The position numbers were made by a program, and so were the translations under genes. From Parasponia andersonii (Eukaryota > Streptophyta > Magnoliopsida > Rosales > Cannabaceae): a DNA stretch of 64,000 bases. The notes beneath the pieces are model-generated. The model was not told the origin of the DNA and ran no database searches. It saw only the letters and a list, made by a program, of their open reading frames with translations. Positions 22,271-34,900 of the stretch are shown piece by piece. Numbering within the stretch: position 1 is the stretch's first letter; the number at the start of each line of letters is the position of its first letter. The DNA lies in NCBI GenBank assembly GCA_002914805.1, contig JXTB01000083.1:122731-186730 (forward strand), given 5' to 3'.

Positions 22271-25200
22271 GTTTAAAGCATAGGAATTATGAAACCAAAT
22301 ATAAAATCTATTCCTGTTTGTGAACCTTGTTTTGTATCGTAACAAAATTAATTTGTACGTAAAATTGGATCCTTTAAACTAAAAAAAAAAAATGCTACTT
22401 TTTATTATTATTATTATTAAATAAATTGGGTAACATGTCGAATGTTAAAGTATAATGGTTGCTTCACATTTTAGTTTCAAAACCATACTAGATGAGGTTA
22501 TTTTGGCTTTTGCCCACTTCTTGTTTATTTGCTCTTTCAATTTATCGAATTCGTTTTTGCTTGCATTTGTTCTTCTGGGAATGTAGATTGGGCAAGGCAC
22601 GTACAGCAGTGTGTTCCGAGCTCGAGAAGTCGAAACTGGGAGGATGGTTGCCCTCAAGAAGGTCCGGTTCGACAATTTTCAACCAGAAAGCATTCGGTTC
22701 ATGGCAAGAGAAATATTAATCCTACGTAGACTTGATCATCCAAACATCATGAAATTGGAGGGGCTAATCACTTCAGGATCATCAAATAGCATATACCTTG
22801 TATTTGAATACATGGAACATGATCTTGCTGGTCTAGTATCTTCTCCTGAGATTAAATTCTCCCAAGCTCAGGTTAGTTTTGTCTTCTTGGTTCTCAGTTT
22901 TTTTGCTCCATATAAAATGGTTCTGAATTTTTCTCTTTTGTACAGGTTAAGTGTTATATGAGGCAGCTATTATCTGCAATTGAGCATTGCCATTTAAGAG
23001 GTATAATGCATAGAGATATCAAAGTTTCCAATATTTTGGTTAACAATGAAGGGATTCTGAAATTGGGAGACTTCGGATTGGCAAACATTGTCAACGCAAA
23101 GAACAAACACACATTAACTAGCCGCGTAGTGACCCTATGGTATCGCCCTCCTGAACTTTTGATGGGATCAACAAGCTATGGAGTATCTGTGGATCTATGG
23201 AGTGTAGGTTGTGTATTTGCGGAACTTTTTCTGAAGAAGCCTATTCTCAAAGGAAGAACTGAGGTACTCGAATTTGTTTACATTTTGATGTTTTTCATTT
23301 ATGCATAAAAATTTTAAGTTTACGGTCAATTTTCTCTTAAAATTATAGGTTGAACAATTGCATAAAATCTTCAAGCTCTGTGGTTCACCACCTGAAGAAT
23401 ACTGGAAGAAGTCTAAGCTTCCTCGTGCAACCATGTTCAAACCGCAGCAACCTTATGAAAGTTCTCTAAGGGAGAGGTGTAAAGACGTACCAGAAACTGC
23501 CCTGGACCTAATTGAAACATTTCTTTCCGTAGAACCTTACAGTCGTGGGACTGCCTCCTCTGCCCTTATCTCTCAAGTAACTCTAATTGAACATCATTTA
23601 TCAGCATATTCTAATTACTACTATTTGAAACTCGGCCCTTTCTATCTTCCTTTATTGATTCAATTTATATGCGTGCTGCTCCTATTTCTAGTACTTCAGA
23701 ACACAACCCTATGCATGTGATCCTTCAACCTTGCCAAAGTATCCACCAAACAAGGAAATTGATGCCAAAAATCGTGAGGATGTCCTAAGGTATTTTTCTT
23801 CCTAGTTCTTCATTGGTACTTACAAAGCATAGAACTGCTGGTTTTTGTTGTCAATCTTCGTATTTTTCCTAAGAACTTCAGCCCTCCACATTGGTAATTT
23901 GTTACCCTACCAAAACTTTTTCTAGCATAACTAAAGCTGCCCTTACCTTCTCTTGTATATAAAAGTAAGAGAACGGTGTAGGAACTCATCTATACATTTT
24001 AAACTGTATTTGTTACTTAACAGGAGAAAGCCCGGCGTTAGACAATCTGGAGCATCTAGGAAACCAAGGAAAGCTCGTAAAACCTTGCAACAACAAAACG
24101 GACTTGGTAAATTTGCGCCAAAAGAGGTCTCTCTCTCTCTCTCCACCTCTCTAAACTAGATCAAAATGAAGGTAGAAAACTGGAGCAGCACAACCATGTT
24201 GCCCGAATGGGTCAGGTTGAGCTGTCCAGCTCTCACCTCTCATTTGGTGATTAATAATAGATGCAATCAAGATTAGCTTGTAGAAGTAGGGGAAGAATAA
24301 TCCTATTTTTGACCTACTTAGGCGAAGTGCTAATTTGGCTTTACCTTTGAACTAAAAGGTATGTCTCCGTGAGGAGGAAGCTCAAGAGAACACTCAAATT
24401 GGTCGTAGAAACAATGGCAGCAGTAACAACAACGGGCAAATTCCCAGGGAAAAAGGCGGTCATCTGCATGGAGAATCGTTCAAACCATCTTTCGATACAG
24501 TATCAGAGACTTACCAGTATCGTGATATGGGTTCGCAACAAGGAGGGGACACTACATTCTCAGGGCCGATACCAGTCTCGGCATCAAGTGGCTTTGCATG
24601 GGCTACAGCAGCAACAAGGCGAAAGAATGACGGCACGTCCGCAATATCAGACGGTTCAAAAAGCCAGTTCAGCGCATTAGACCCCTCATTTGCCAAGTCC
24701 ACGTATGTACTACCTCAGGATTTCGTACGCAGAATGGATACCAAGTTAAGAAAGCAGCAGAGGAACCTTAGTCATCAACCAGAGTCTTTCGACACGGCGG
24801 ATTTGTATCAATCCCAGGATCATACGTACAAAAAGAAAGCTTTCACAAATAACCTGGTAACTAGAAAAAAATACCCATTGAACATTATTGCTAACTTTTG
24901 ATATCTGAGTTTCTCATTTAGTAGTAATGAGTTAAAAATACTCATTGCTCATAAGGTGTTTTAAAACATTGATTATATAGGATTATGAGGATGAAGAAAA
25001 CCATATTGAGTTCTCGGGACCCCTATTGTTACAACCATATAGAATGGATGAACTCTTACATAAGAATGAGAATCAGATTCGGCAAGCGGCACGCAAATCG
25101 AGGTTTGAAAGAGGTAATGAGAAACAAACCAACCTCTGCCATTGAATTTGGGTATGACAGTTTGGGCAAAGCTAATTATTTGTTTTCTTTCACCCTTGAG

Positions 25201-25332
25201 CTGTGCTCTTTGCTCTTTGCTCTTTGCCCTTTGTTAATAAGAAATGCGATAGAGAAAGAAATCATCATTTTTCCTTTTTCTTTATTATTATTATTATTAT
25301 TATTTTCTTTTGGTTTTTTGACAGAGAAATGA
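21548..25332 (+). CDS. CDK-like Ser/Thr protein kinase of the IBS1/At1g54610 group
   Basis: Nine exons assemble in frame: 21548-21859, 22587-22871, 22946-23263, 23349-23576, 23692-23789, 24024-24126, 24359-24856, 24981-25113 and a tiny last exon at about 25325-25332, giving about 660 residues. The MGCINSK start fits N-myristoylation at Gly2 and palmitoylation at Cys3, so the protein is probably membrane-attached. The kinase domain runs from about residue 99 to 385: glycine loop IGQGTYSSVF, catalytic lysine K128 in VALKKVRF, helix C motif PESIRFMAREI, HRD with D223, DFG with D241, and WYRPPELLMG. This layout and the long basic, low-complexity C-terminal tail are typical of the plant group that includes Arabidopsis IBS1 (priming of defence). 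The catalytic loop reads HRDIKVSN where I would expect HRDIKGSN. Every exon join is clear except the last, whose acceptor could differ and change the final few residues. Substrates are unknown. Confidence 0.92.
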
Positions 25333-25732
25333 TACGGAGGAATTAAATACATATGATATGGTCGTTTGGCACCTAAGGCAAAAGACATGTAAATACTTCG
25401 TGGATCGGGGAAGTGGAAACTTGATAGACTACGTTGGACCCAAATGGCAACTACAAGTCTACAAATAGTGTGTGTGCTCAAAAGGGCTTTGGTTTTTGTT
25501 GAGTTCTAGCAAGTTCCGTCAATTACATTTGTATTACACACAGGAAAAAAAAGAAAAAATTAAACGAGTTGCATGTAGATGTACGTACATACAATGAGTT
25601 GATCAAATTCAATGAAGAGTAAAGCTCGAAAGATTTTTTTCCAGATACTCTTCAATCCTAATATCATTTCACCTTTTTTTTTTCTTGCTTTTCTTCAAAA
25701 TTCATTGAAAAGTACATTCTATTTATTCATTT

Positions 25733-25770
<38 letters not shown>

Positions 25771-26129
25771 TAATAGTTAACCTCGTCTAAACCCGAAATT
25801 TAAAAAAAAATTTATAATAATAAAATAAAATAAAAATGTGCTTCTGTAAAACTCTGAAATCTGAATCAGATCCGTCTTTTTGCAAATCTAAAACATCGCA
25901 AAATCAAAACCAATGCAACGTTAATAATTAAAATTCAACCTGAGTCCTACAAATTTACAATAACAGAATGTATAGAATATAGAGAAAAGAAAATAATAGC
26001 GGGAAATTATAAAGTAGATACTTAGAGGATGATAAATTGAAAAGCGAGACTAGGGAAAAGTAAAATAAAATAAAAACTTAATAAGAAGAGAAGATAAAAG
26101 AAAAGAAAAGAAAAGAAAAGGGTTAAATC
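25333..26129. other. 3' region of the kinase gene and spacer
   Basis: 3'UTR followed by AT-rich DNA with a GA microsatellite at 25734-25770 and an AAAAG repeat near 26096-26120. No gene seen. Confidence 0.5.
25734..25770. repeat. GA dinucleotide microsatellite
   Basis: About sixteen GA units ending in GGAGAG, between the kinase gene and the structured RNA candidate. Confidence 0.9.
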
Positions 26130-26313
26130 AAATGTAGGGCAAACCCTCGCTCTGGCTGCAAAAACTAGGGCAGCAGAGCGGCCAAAGTAGCCCCCAACAA
26201 GCAACAAGTTATTAATATGCGCCCAACGCACTATCGTGCGCCACGATAAACCTCTCCCCGTGGAATACCACGCCACCCCTTCCTCAAGAGGGAAGCGCTC
26301 GGCCTCGGGCGCT
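26130..26313 (-). ncRNA. Candidate structured RNA, H/ACA-like
   Basis: A GC-rich island in AT-rich DNA, not explained by any recognised gene. Read on the minus strand, GCGCCC (26312-26307) can pair with GGGCGC (26224-26219), enclosing small perfect hairpins such as CGTGG-TATT-CCACG and CGCAC-GATA-GTGCG. ATATTA (26218-26213), which fits the H-box pattern ANANNA, follows this stem directly. A second hairpin comes next: outer stem GGGC (26193-26190) with GCCC (26140-26137), an internal loop, and an upper stem of eleven pairs with one bulge (26180-26170 with 26159-26148). ACA lies at 26135-26133, three bases before the proposed 3' end. Two hairpins, a hinge box and a tail ACA are the H/ACA snoRNA plan. 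Length (about 184 nt) is on the long side. I do not recognise the RNA, and strand and class are inferences. A short conserved peptide or another RNA class remains possible. Confidence 0.4.
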
Positions 26314-26354
26314 AAATCTTCTTCACTCTACTGCTCTTCTATTTGTACCAATGA

Positions 26355-26363
26355 AAACCCTAA
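26355..26363 (-). promoter_or_regulatory. Telo-box (AAACCCTAA / TTAGGGTTT)
   Basis: A perfect telo-box about 42 bp upstream of the proposed 5' end of the structured RNA. Telo-boxes are frequent in plant promoters of ribosomal protein and snoRNA genes. A CCAAT-like sequence lies beside it (26348-26352). The role is inferred from position. Confidence 0.4.
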
Positions 26364-26425
26364 CGATCTTTCCCAGTTTGCCCCCAGCTTCCGCAAAATA
26401 TTACTAGGAGAGGAGGAAAAAAAAT

Positions 26426-26800
26426 GATGATAAACGACATTTCGTTGTTTTCTGTCGTTTCAATAGAAATTAAGACATGTTATTTGTCGTTCGGATATCC
26501 CTATTTTTCATGTCATTTGGACTGTAAAGTTTCATGTCATTTTTATGCTAAACTAAGAGCGATATGTCTTTTGTCGTAAAGGTTTGCTGACGTCAAGTGT
26601 TGTTTCAAATTTTCAATTTGTTAAACGAGATTTGTTGAAGATCAATCACATTTAAGACAAACGAGATGTCGTTTACTGTGTAAAAGCATGTTGTCGTTTA
26701 TGTCTAAAACAATACACAGGTCGATTCTTGCTATAAACGATGTGTCGTTTTTATTTAACGCTTTCCTTTTTAGTCAAACGACATTATACGGTAAATGGAT
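26426..26800. repeat. Cluster of degenerate GTCGTTT / AAACGAC motifs (CACTA-like fragment?)
   Basis: About ten variants of GTCGTTT or its complement occur in both orientations within 375 bp, for example AAACGACAT near 26433 and TGTCGTTT near 26453, 26666, 26692 and 26747. Dense short repeats in both orientations are typical of subterminal regions of CACTA (EnSpm) elements. I see no CACTA terminus, so this is probably a remnant. Confidence 0.4.
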
Positions 26801-27210
26801 ACTAAAGTCGGTTAACATCATCTTATGTCTGATTTATCACCCAAAAAAAAAGAATTCCCGTTTTTTCAACCTTGATTAACATAAGTGCATGATAAAAATT
26901 TTACCTTTTTTGCGTACATGTTTGGATCTGTGTGTAATTTTTTCATTCAAAATTGCTTCTAACATAATTTAAAAAAAAAAAAAAAAAATTATAGCCAAAC
27001 ATTAAGACCGTGTTCCTCAATCTCGAAAACAATAGTTACAAGCTCAAGAGAGCTGAGATCAATATCTCTTTTATGTCATTTAATATAAAGATTGTAATTA
27101 GTTTGTTCTGATTTACAAAATGCTGGATTAATGGTAAAGAGCTGAACGTTTACATAAATGACGGTCTTGAACTTGAACCTTTTTCCATGCCTTGCACCTC
27201 ACCCTCTTAG

Positions 27211-30200
27211 TCATTCATCATCCAGGGTCACTAGAGTGGGTATTTGACCATGATCTACAAAATCAATCTTGCTCAATCTCACACTACACAACACTTTCTC
27301 CGGCAATTCTTCGGGTTTTTGTGCCTGTTTGACAATTTATAAGGAGGGTTAGTCCGAAATCAATGCTTGAGCAAAATGCTTAAGAAGCTTTGCTAAATTT
27401 GGCTGAGAAAACATTTTTTTTCTCTGATCACACTTGGCTACTCTAATGTTAAACATTACTGCATGTTACTGTTCTTTCCTATTTGAATATAGACTACCCT
27501 ACCTGAATAGTTAATCCCAGATCAAGCACTCCGTTTTTCAAACGCTCTCTAAAGGATTCGAGTCCCTTCCTTGCTATGTAGCTGAAACGGTGAATGTCCA
27601 GATCAATCTCAAAGTAATTAGAACCCTGCAGGAAAGAGAGTTCATCAAAGTCAAAAGCTGATACAATCCTTGAACAATACTCTTGAAGAGAATATTAGAT
27701 TAATAAAGGATGCTCATCTTTCAACAACGAAACTAAGAAATTCTGCTTAGCGTTACAGAGAAGCTTAGAACCGTAATACTGTGAAGGTTGAGAGAAAGAT
27801 TTAGTATAGACATCATAACTCAAGGCAATTAAAGTGCTACCAAAATCATGGTCTTCAAAATGAGAGTGCTTGAGTGAAAAAAATGGTAATTGCATATTAT
27901 GTGCTTAGGAGCTAAAGTTGCACTCTCATACAAATTAAAAGTTCCATAGCATTGTCTCAATGTGATGATGCTCTTTATGATCTTACTGAGGACAACATCA
28001 AAGTAAAAGCGAAAAAAAAATGCCGGACTATACCTTATAAAAGTTGTGTTGAGGGCGTGAAAGAACTGGTTTTTCATTGTAAGCGTTTATAAGCTTCTTT
28101 TCTGTAGAACTCAACTGGAGATCCTCAGGATTAACCAACCCAGCCATGATCTTTAGCCTCTCTCTAAATGGAACAGTGGAATCTTTTGCAAATCCTTTGA
28201 CCTTTTCTATCTCATCTTCAATAAATTTCTGTAGCATTAATAAATATAAAGAATGGTAAATTACCTAATCCTTCTCAGTTTCAAAAGATCACCATGAAAG
28301 GGTTAGCAAAAAGTTACCTTGATGTCGTCCTTACACTGGGGAGAGATGTCTTTCTCAAAAGCATCGGAGACTTTGAAATACAGTACAAGACTCACCCCCT
28401 CTCCATCACTATCACCAAGGAACATTGCAGCAGGATAAGTAGGCAACTGTAATTAGGTCCATAGCAAACATGGTAAGATACAACATAAGAAACCGTTAAG
28501 GAACAACTAGTACCATTCGAGCCATGAGACAAACATAAAGTTACAAGAAATTGTACAAATATTTCCAGAAAAACACCTGAATATTCACAATGAGGAGTGA
28601 AGGTACTTTTCCATCTGCTTTTACATTTGGAAGCTCAATGTGTTGAGCAATATGACTAATCTTTTTGGGACAAACAAATAAATCAACACCTATTGGGGTA
28701 TATGGACAACAATTCGGAGCAGGTGACTTCTTCTTATCTCTGCACAGTAGATTAGAAAGCAATTTTATTCTTGATGGAGGAAGAAAACAAAGCCGAGTTG
28801 CTACTCGCAATTATCTACATCAAATAATCCTTCTTAGAAGGGAAACCAACAACATACTTGAAATAGTTCTCGCCACGGAGTTTAAAGGTTGAAGGTGGAA
28901 TCTCGGACCAACATCCTGGAGTTGGCTTATCTCCCGTGCAGCATGGAATAATATGTCCTGCTCGAGGACGATATAGATACTTTTTTGATTGACCTGCATT
29001 ACATGTTCAACATTTTCAATGAGTGTTGTGTAATATTGTACAATTATGATAATATAAAAATCAATTAATTCAATTGAAACTCTGAATAGTAATCTAGTTA
29101 AGTAACAAAAGAAACAAACTGAGAAAGCAGAACCTTGTATGAAATATCCTACACTAACATAACGAAAATTAGAACTCGACTATGGAGACATTGAAAGTGT
29201 ACAATGTTCCATGGTTTTTTTTTTGGATACTTACAATGTTCAATGGTTTCTTCTCTTTCACAGGATCTCCTTTTGAAAGAAAGCCTGAAAACTGCTGAAG
29301 GTTTTTTCTGTGACTGTGGACACATACTTGGTTGATGTAGAAGTTTTTCATTGAAACTTACTGCTGGTAATAACTTTGTTAAACCCGATTTCCTATTCTC
29401 CCGAGTTTTCTCATCAGAATCATGTCTATCCTCTTTGAAACCTTTAAAGCTTCCAAGAGAATGGTCTAATATCTTCTTCCTCTTGCTACTTACTTCATCA
29501 GTCTTTCCTAAGTAAGAAAATTTATACCCCAGGGTACTCATTAGGGAAAATCCATTTTATTCCATATGTGATGAACTTTTACCAAAAGTTTAGCTAATTT
29601 ACCTCCATCTATTTTCACAAAGCTCTGATATTCTTCATACTTGCACTTGTTATCGACAAAACAAGCTGATCTTTCATATTGAAGGACTTGACCAGTTGGG
29701 ATGTTCCCAATGGCATTGCCTACTAATGGAAAACCATCTGTGAAATGAAAATTAAACAAATCAGAAGAGAAGACATAGTCTGCAGCAGAAGAAGTAAAAA
29801 CTTAAGTAGCTTCATCCTAGTAACCAATAAAGACACATTAAATCACCAAAACACAGCAATATGTACTCTTACAAAATGATAATCCATGTTATCAAACATA
29901 TTTTATTGACTCCAGGGTTATGGGTTATGATACTTCAATATACGAGTGAAAGATCACCATCACAAGTAAATTTTTTTTCCACTAAATAATATTTATGTTA
30001 TAGTCATATACCACTCCTAATTCTGCCAAGAAGAAAGAGGTATTAATTACAGTTGAGGAAAGACTTGTTGCTAGTTACCTCCATGAACACTGCTAAAGTC
30101 ATCATCTGAGTCAGAGTCCAAAATACTGACGGAGTCAAACCAAGCTTCTTCTTGGCAAATGACTGCAAAAATACAGCACATAGTCAGATTAGACCAAATG

Positions 30201-30716
30201 TCCTATAAGTGAGCATTAAAGAAATTATTAGCATGCATGTGTAGCCATCTAAAATCAAGTATAACTCACCTTTTCACATTCACAAACATGGAGAGCATAC
30301 TAATGACTATGTTTAAATTGCATATAAAAAATCAAATTGGCAATTACATTTATGATCAACCCATCCAAATCAGATACTCAAAACTGTTTTCTCTTTTGGA
30401 ATGTGATTATGAAGAGAAGAAAGGACATACCATTAGGGTCACACTGACTGCGGTGCCATTGCAACTGAGTAAGATGGAAAGTAGCATTTGAAACCTCAGA
30501 TCTTCTGCAAGTAGTTTTCTTGCCATTCTCGAAGTCCATTCGAACAAACTCGCTAACAGCGTAATCTGTCAAACATGCTCCTCCTACGTCACTGTTCTTT
30601 TTCTTAGTACCATCTAAGACAGAACTGCTGATCTTTCTGAGGCCCTTGCTGAGATGATGACGGCGCTTTGTTCTCGATTTGATTTTCCTAGACGGCGTTG
30701 ATACGCACCCGCCCAT
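27211..30716 (-). CDS. CW14: CW14-like protein with EDR2_C (DUF1336) domain
   Basis: Ten coding exons fit on the minus strand: 30716-30431, 30162-30079, 29737-29603, 29507-29235, 28993-28858, 28739-28577, 28446-28318, 28228-28034, 27625-27503 and 27324-27211, giving 545 residues. MGGCVSTP at the start is a myristoylation signal, with Cys4 a likely palmitoylation site. The N-terminal part has a basic KSRTKRRHH patch, [19 protein letters not shown] and [19 protein letters not shown], diagnostic of the CW14 subgroup. The EDR2_C domain fills about residues 262-535, with [67 protein letters not shown] and [22 protein letters not shown]2 itself is a lipid-binding negative regulator of defence cell death. 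This subgroup lacks the START and PH domains and its function is not established. The gene looks intact. Confidence 0.93.
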
Positions 30717-31870
30717 TACCCTTGTATGGCAAGTCCTGAGAACAGAAGAAAAAATCTCTTCATGAGCAAGATCAGTTCTTCACTAACAAAACATGTTATG
30801 ATTCATGTAAACACAAACCAATTCTGTCTTTAAACTGTTTCAATGATTAATGTTCTAAATACCCACTTTTTCAATTTAAAAAATAATAAAGAAGAAGGAT
30901 TAAATTCATATGTGCAAAATATAGAACTTGAACTTGCAATAAATGCTGATGCTAATGCAACAAACTTCTGAAAAAAACGAAAATAACCAGAAATTATCAA
31001 CAACATATCCTTCTAAACAAGGCCTCAGAAACTTCAGAGCTCCTTCGTTAATACTAATTAAAGAAATCTTTAAAAATAGAAATTCAAATTTACGAAAAAT
31101 ATAGAGAAAACATATTGAAAATTTCGTACCGTGCAGAGAGAAATACAGAGGAGTCTATGCAGTTCCAAGAAAGCTAATGTTTATAAGCTTGAAAAAGAAA
31201 ATTAAGAATGGGACAAGTTGAAGAAAAATGGCTCAATGGTCCACATCCAAAGACTGAAAGAAGACAAAAACGAATAAGATATGTGTGTTAGTAACAGCCT
31301 ATGCCTATATATATATATATATATATACACTAATATATTATATAGTGATATATATAGAGAGAGAGGAAAAGAAAAAGTTCATGAAACGAAGCAAAGAAAA
31401 AAGTGGAGGGAAAAAGAAAAAAAAGGAATCATACATCATACATGGGCAGACAGACACTAAAGAGAATATAACATTCAAAATGTTGTGGGCTCTTAATCTC
31501 AATCCACATTGGAACAAACCATAGAATTCGAAAAATCACATTCGAAATTCTAAAAAAAAAAAAAAGAAAAGAAGGAAAAAAAAACCCAATAAATTCAATA
31601 AAACCCAGAAAAATTAAGATCATGAGGATTATATAAAATAAAAAAAAAACCAGAAAATAAATTATATCATAATAAGAAGAAATGGTACCTGGTTTTACAA
31701 AAACAGATCTCGACATCGAAGAAGAAGAAGCGAAGGAAGGAAGGAATCAGAGAGAGAGATATAAGAGAGTCGACATAATTAAGAAATGGGCAAATGGGTC
31801 CGACAATGTCGGATCCGGGTACAATGCCATAACCGGTGCTGCCTCCTCCTCCTCTTATGCCTTAAAAATT
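30717..31870 (-). other. 5' leader of the CW14-like gene with a UTR intron
   Basis: A 5'UTR exon ends at a good donor near 31689 (AAAACCAG|GTACC on the minus strand). The acceptor TTCTCAG lies just before 30735, leaving an intron of about 950 bp and 19 bp of leader before the ATG. The intron contains an AT microsatellite at 31306-31328. Transcription probably starts somewhere right of 31760. Splice sites are read from sequence only. Confidence 0.5.
31306..31328. repeat. AT dinucleotide microsatellite
   Basis: Uninterrupted TA repeats within the predicted 5'UTR intron of the CW14-like gene. Confidence 0.9.
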
Positions 31871-31954
31871 AATTAAACCCCCCAAAGATAGTCATCACTG
31901 TATACTTTTTTTCCCCTTAATTTTTTTATTAAAACATCATTATATTTAGAGTCT

Positions 31955-31955
<1 letters not shown>

Positions 31956-31987
<32 letters not shown>
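31956..31987. repeat. GA (CT on the gene strand) microsatellite near the CW14 promoter
   Basis: About sixteen GA units, lying just upstream of the CW14-like leader. On the gene's own strand this is a CT tract, common near plant transcription starts. Confidence 0.85.
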
Positions 31988-31992
<5 letters not shown>

Positions 31993-34900
31993 GGCCTTTC
32001 TTTTCATTTTTGTTGTTTTTAGCTTCTTTCTTACTTTTTTTTTTTTTTTGGGTCCGAGATTTCGCTGGCCAGAGAGAGAACAATTATGAAGAAGAAGAAG
32101 AAAGCGCGGGTTGAAGTTCTCCACGTATATATTTTCAACAATTTATTTTGTTTTTTAAGATAATATCTTTACTAAATTGCCGAATAACCGAAATTTTCTA
32201 TTTTCTATTTTTCCACCTATTTTTAATGTTATCTTTTTCCTTTTTCCTATTTTCCACCTATTTTTAATTTTAGTCTTTTTTTTTTTTCCTTTCATGAGAA
32301 CGAGAGTTTACCGTTAGAGCTAGCGGTTATTTTTTGATTGTTTGACTCTTTGACTCACACTCGAGTTAGTCAGCTGTCCTTAGTTTAATTGTCTGTTTTT
32401 AGTTTGAACATCTAATCCATTAATTATAAATATAGATAACCAAAACTGTTTTACACCTATAGCTCCTCATATTAGTTGGTCACATTAAATTTTAACTAGT
32501 TATGCACTCTTATTAAAAAAAAAAAAACATAATTTGAACATTAATAATTCTCATTAGAAAATTGATCGTTTGAAAGAAAAAAAAAAGTCCATGGTCCAAA
32601 GGTAGGTGGAGTCTTACCCGTGTATTAGTTATTATACACATATCCTTTGTCCAGTTTTAAAGTCTCATTATTTGTTCACGGAATTATTTTTATACATCTT
32701 AAGTGAATCATGATTTTATTTTGTTTTTAAGTTAATATAAAAATATAAAGAAAATAATCTATGATTTTATTTTTAAGTTGATATGTCAAAGTTTAATCAA
32801 GTGAAGGTCATTCTTTAACACACTCAAGTCTTGCACGATAATCGAACAGCCATAAACTAAAGCTTTGACTTCGTTAGTATTCAAAAGTAAACTATTTCTT
32901 GAGCTTAGTTAATCCCAGCCACTCATCTAGAGGCCTATTAACCAAAATGCCTTCAAGATTAAAACTTGGCATGAATATTACAAAATATTAATGTACTTTG
33001 AAAATAGATGGGTGATGGGTGCTATATTTTGAGTAACGAAAATACTATAAACTCTTGCATTAAAAATTTATACTATATAATATGTGGTATTTATTTTGTC
33101 CACTCTTTTAAATAAAATGAGACTACGCTATTTAAATTTCTTAAATGTACATGACTAGAAATGAGGTCGCACTTTTTGTATAAAATTTTGTTATTATATA
33201 TTTCTCAGTTTTGACTTACCTTCCATGCCATTCTGAGTGGTCCAAAATTTCATTTTAACTCCATCAATTTCAAAATATCACATTTTGAAATTATTATCAT
33301 AATAAATTAAAAAAAAAAAGCATTTGATTGCTCTTTATTTCCCAAGTAGAGTTAGAAAAATAACAATGATTTCCGGACTTATAAGGTGAGTCACATGGTA
33401 ACACATGTTAGACATGCATTTAATATGACAATTGGACATGGCAAAAACCAAATATAAACATACATAGCCCACACCACACCCTAACTAAAAAGATTTGGAT
33501 GTGTGCTTTATATGATCAATGAAGTACAGCTTATTACAGCTGCTTATGTTCTTGCTTCTTTATCTTCTCCATTTTCCATTAATAATTCTCCTTGTATTAT
33601 GATTATTTTGGGCCAAGCTTTTGAAGGCGGCTTATTCCGCCATCCAAAAAATATATATAATAATAATAATAAATAATGAGATATTTTTACCTTGCAGATA
33701 ATTCCATTTTTCACATGCCCATATAATATGATATTATATATATATATAATTAGAGAGAGATTAATCGTTTTTGTCACTTTTATCTGTTATCTATCGACAT
33801 CGTGAAGTTAGACGAGTTGTCCCAATCATACTGGATACTCAGATATGCACTCGTTTGATAAGATACAAGGAAATTTTGTGAGTGAAATATTTGGATAATG
33901 GTTATCCTAAAGAAATTTTAAAGTGTTACAACAATAAATGTTCTCACGTGAGTCTTGGGGTCAATCCAATCGTCTAAATTCAATGTTACACGTGGCCTAA
34001 GTTGGAGGCTGTGATGTTCAGCTTCTTCGCCAACTCGAGTATAAGATTAAGTCAAATATTTAAGGGTTAATTTGAATTAGATCAGATACACGTTTTTTGT
34101 AAACATAAAATCCAATCCAATCTGCACTTTTCCTTGTCCCAGTCTTGCTAACACATACACGTAATGTACTTTTCCTTGTATGAGCGCATGTCTGGTAACA
34201 AAAGTGTATATAGTGGGCTCTACGTGGATATAAAATAGACGTTCCTAATTGCTGACACTCTTCTTAGCTTTTGTAAGATGAAGTTTTGTTTTCATTTTAG
34301 TATTTTGCCACTTTTTTTTTTTTTTTTTTTTTTCCTCTCCTTGTAATTTTCTATTGTTGAAAAGAGAGACAGAAATACTTGTTGTACTTTTTTATGCATT
34401 TTCTTAATTTCGACATTTGACAGGTAGATTATAATATAATTTATTATATTATTAAATATTAAATTAATTAATAAAATCGACCTATCAACTAGTAAAAAGA
34501 CGAGTGCGAAAAAAACAAAAAAAAAAAAAGAATAATGATGCACTTAACAATTTAGGGGAAATAGAGGATGAAAAGAAGAAGCTAGCAAAGCTTGATGCCT
34601 TTTCACTGTGTATAGTGGACTTATTCATGAGTTGTAACTCATGTTTGGTGACCCAAAAAGATTGATGCATTATATGAACTCCTGCGGAAAGTGAAACGTT
34701 TGTTTGTCCCATACTCTCTTTAAATGGCACCAAATAGGATGTGACTGTTTTGTCTACCAGCGATGTCAGTTTGGTCTACTTTTTTTCTTTTTTCTTTTTC
34801 CTTCATATATATATATATACATATATATTTGATATGCATTTCTCTAAATATACATATTCCTATATAAAAAAAAAAAACATTCAGAAAATTCCAAATAATG

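Noticed and set aside
26340-26400. AAACCCTAA at 26355 as the template of a plant telomerase RNA, with the nearby hairpins as its body
   Set aside because: No upstream sequence element or TATA spacing of a plant Pol III snRNA-type promoter and no T-run terminator are visible, and the hairpins lie on the wrong side. A telo-box promoter motif is simpler.
26022-26427. Open frames on both strands through the GC-rich island that read as protein-like
   Set aside because: Neither has an ATG in a sensible place, both are short, and the base pairing explains the composition better. Not excluded completely, so noted in the RNA entry.
31158-31178. Sequence resembling miR396 (AGCTTTCTTG followed by GAACTG on the minus strand)
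   Set aside because: One extra base interrupts the match, there is no partner arm to form a precursor hairpin, and the orientation on the CW14 transcript is miRNA-like rather than target-like.
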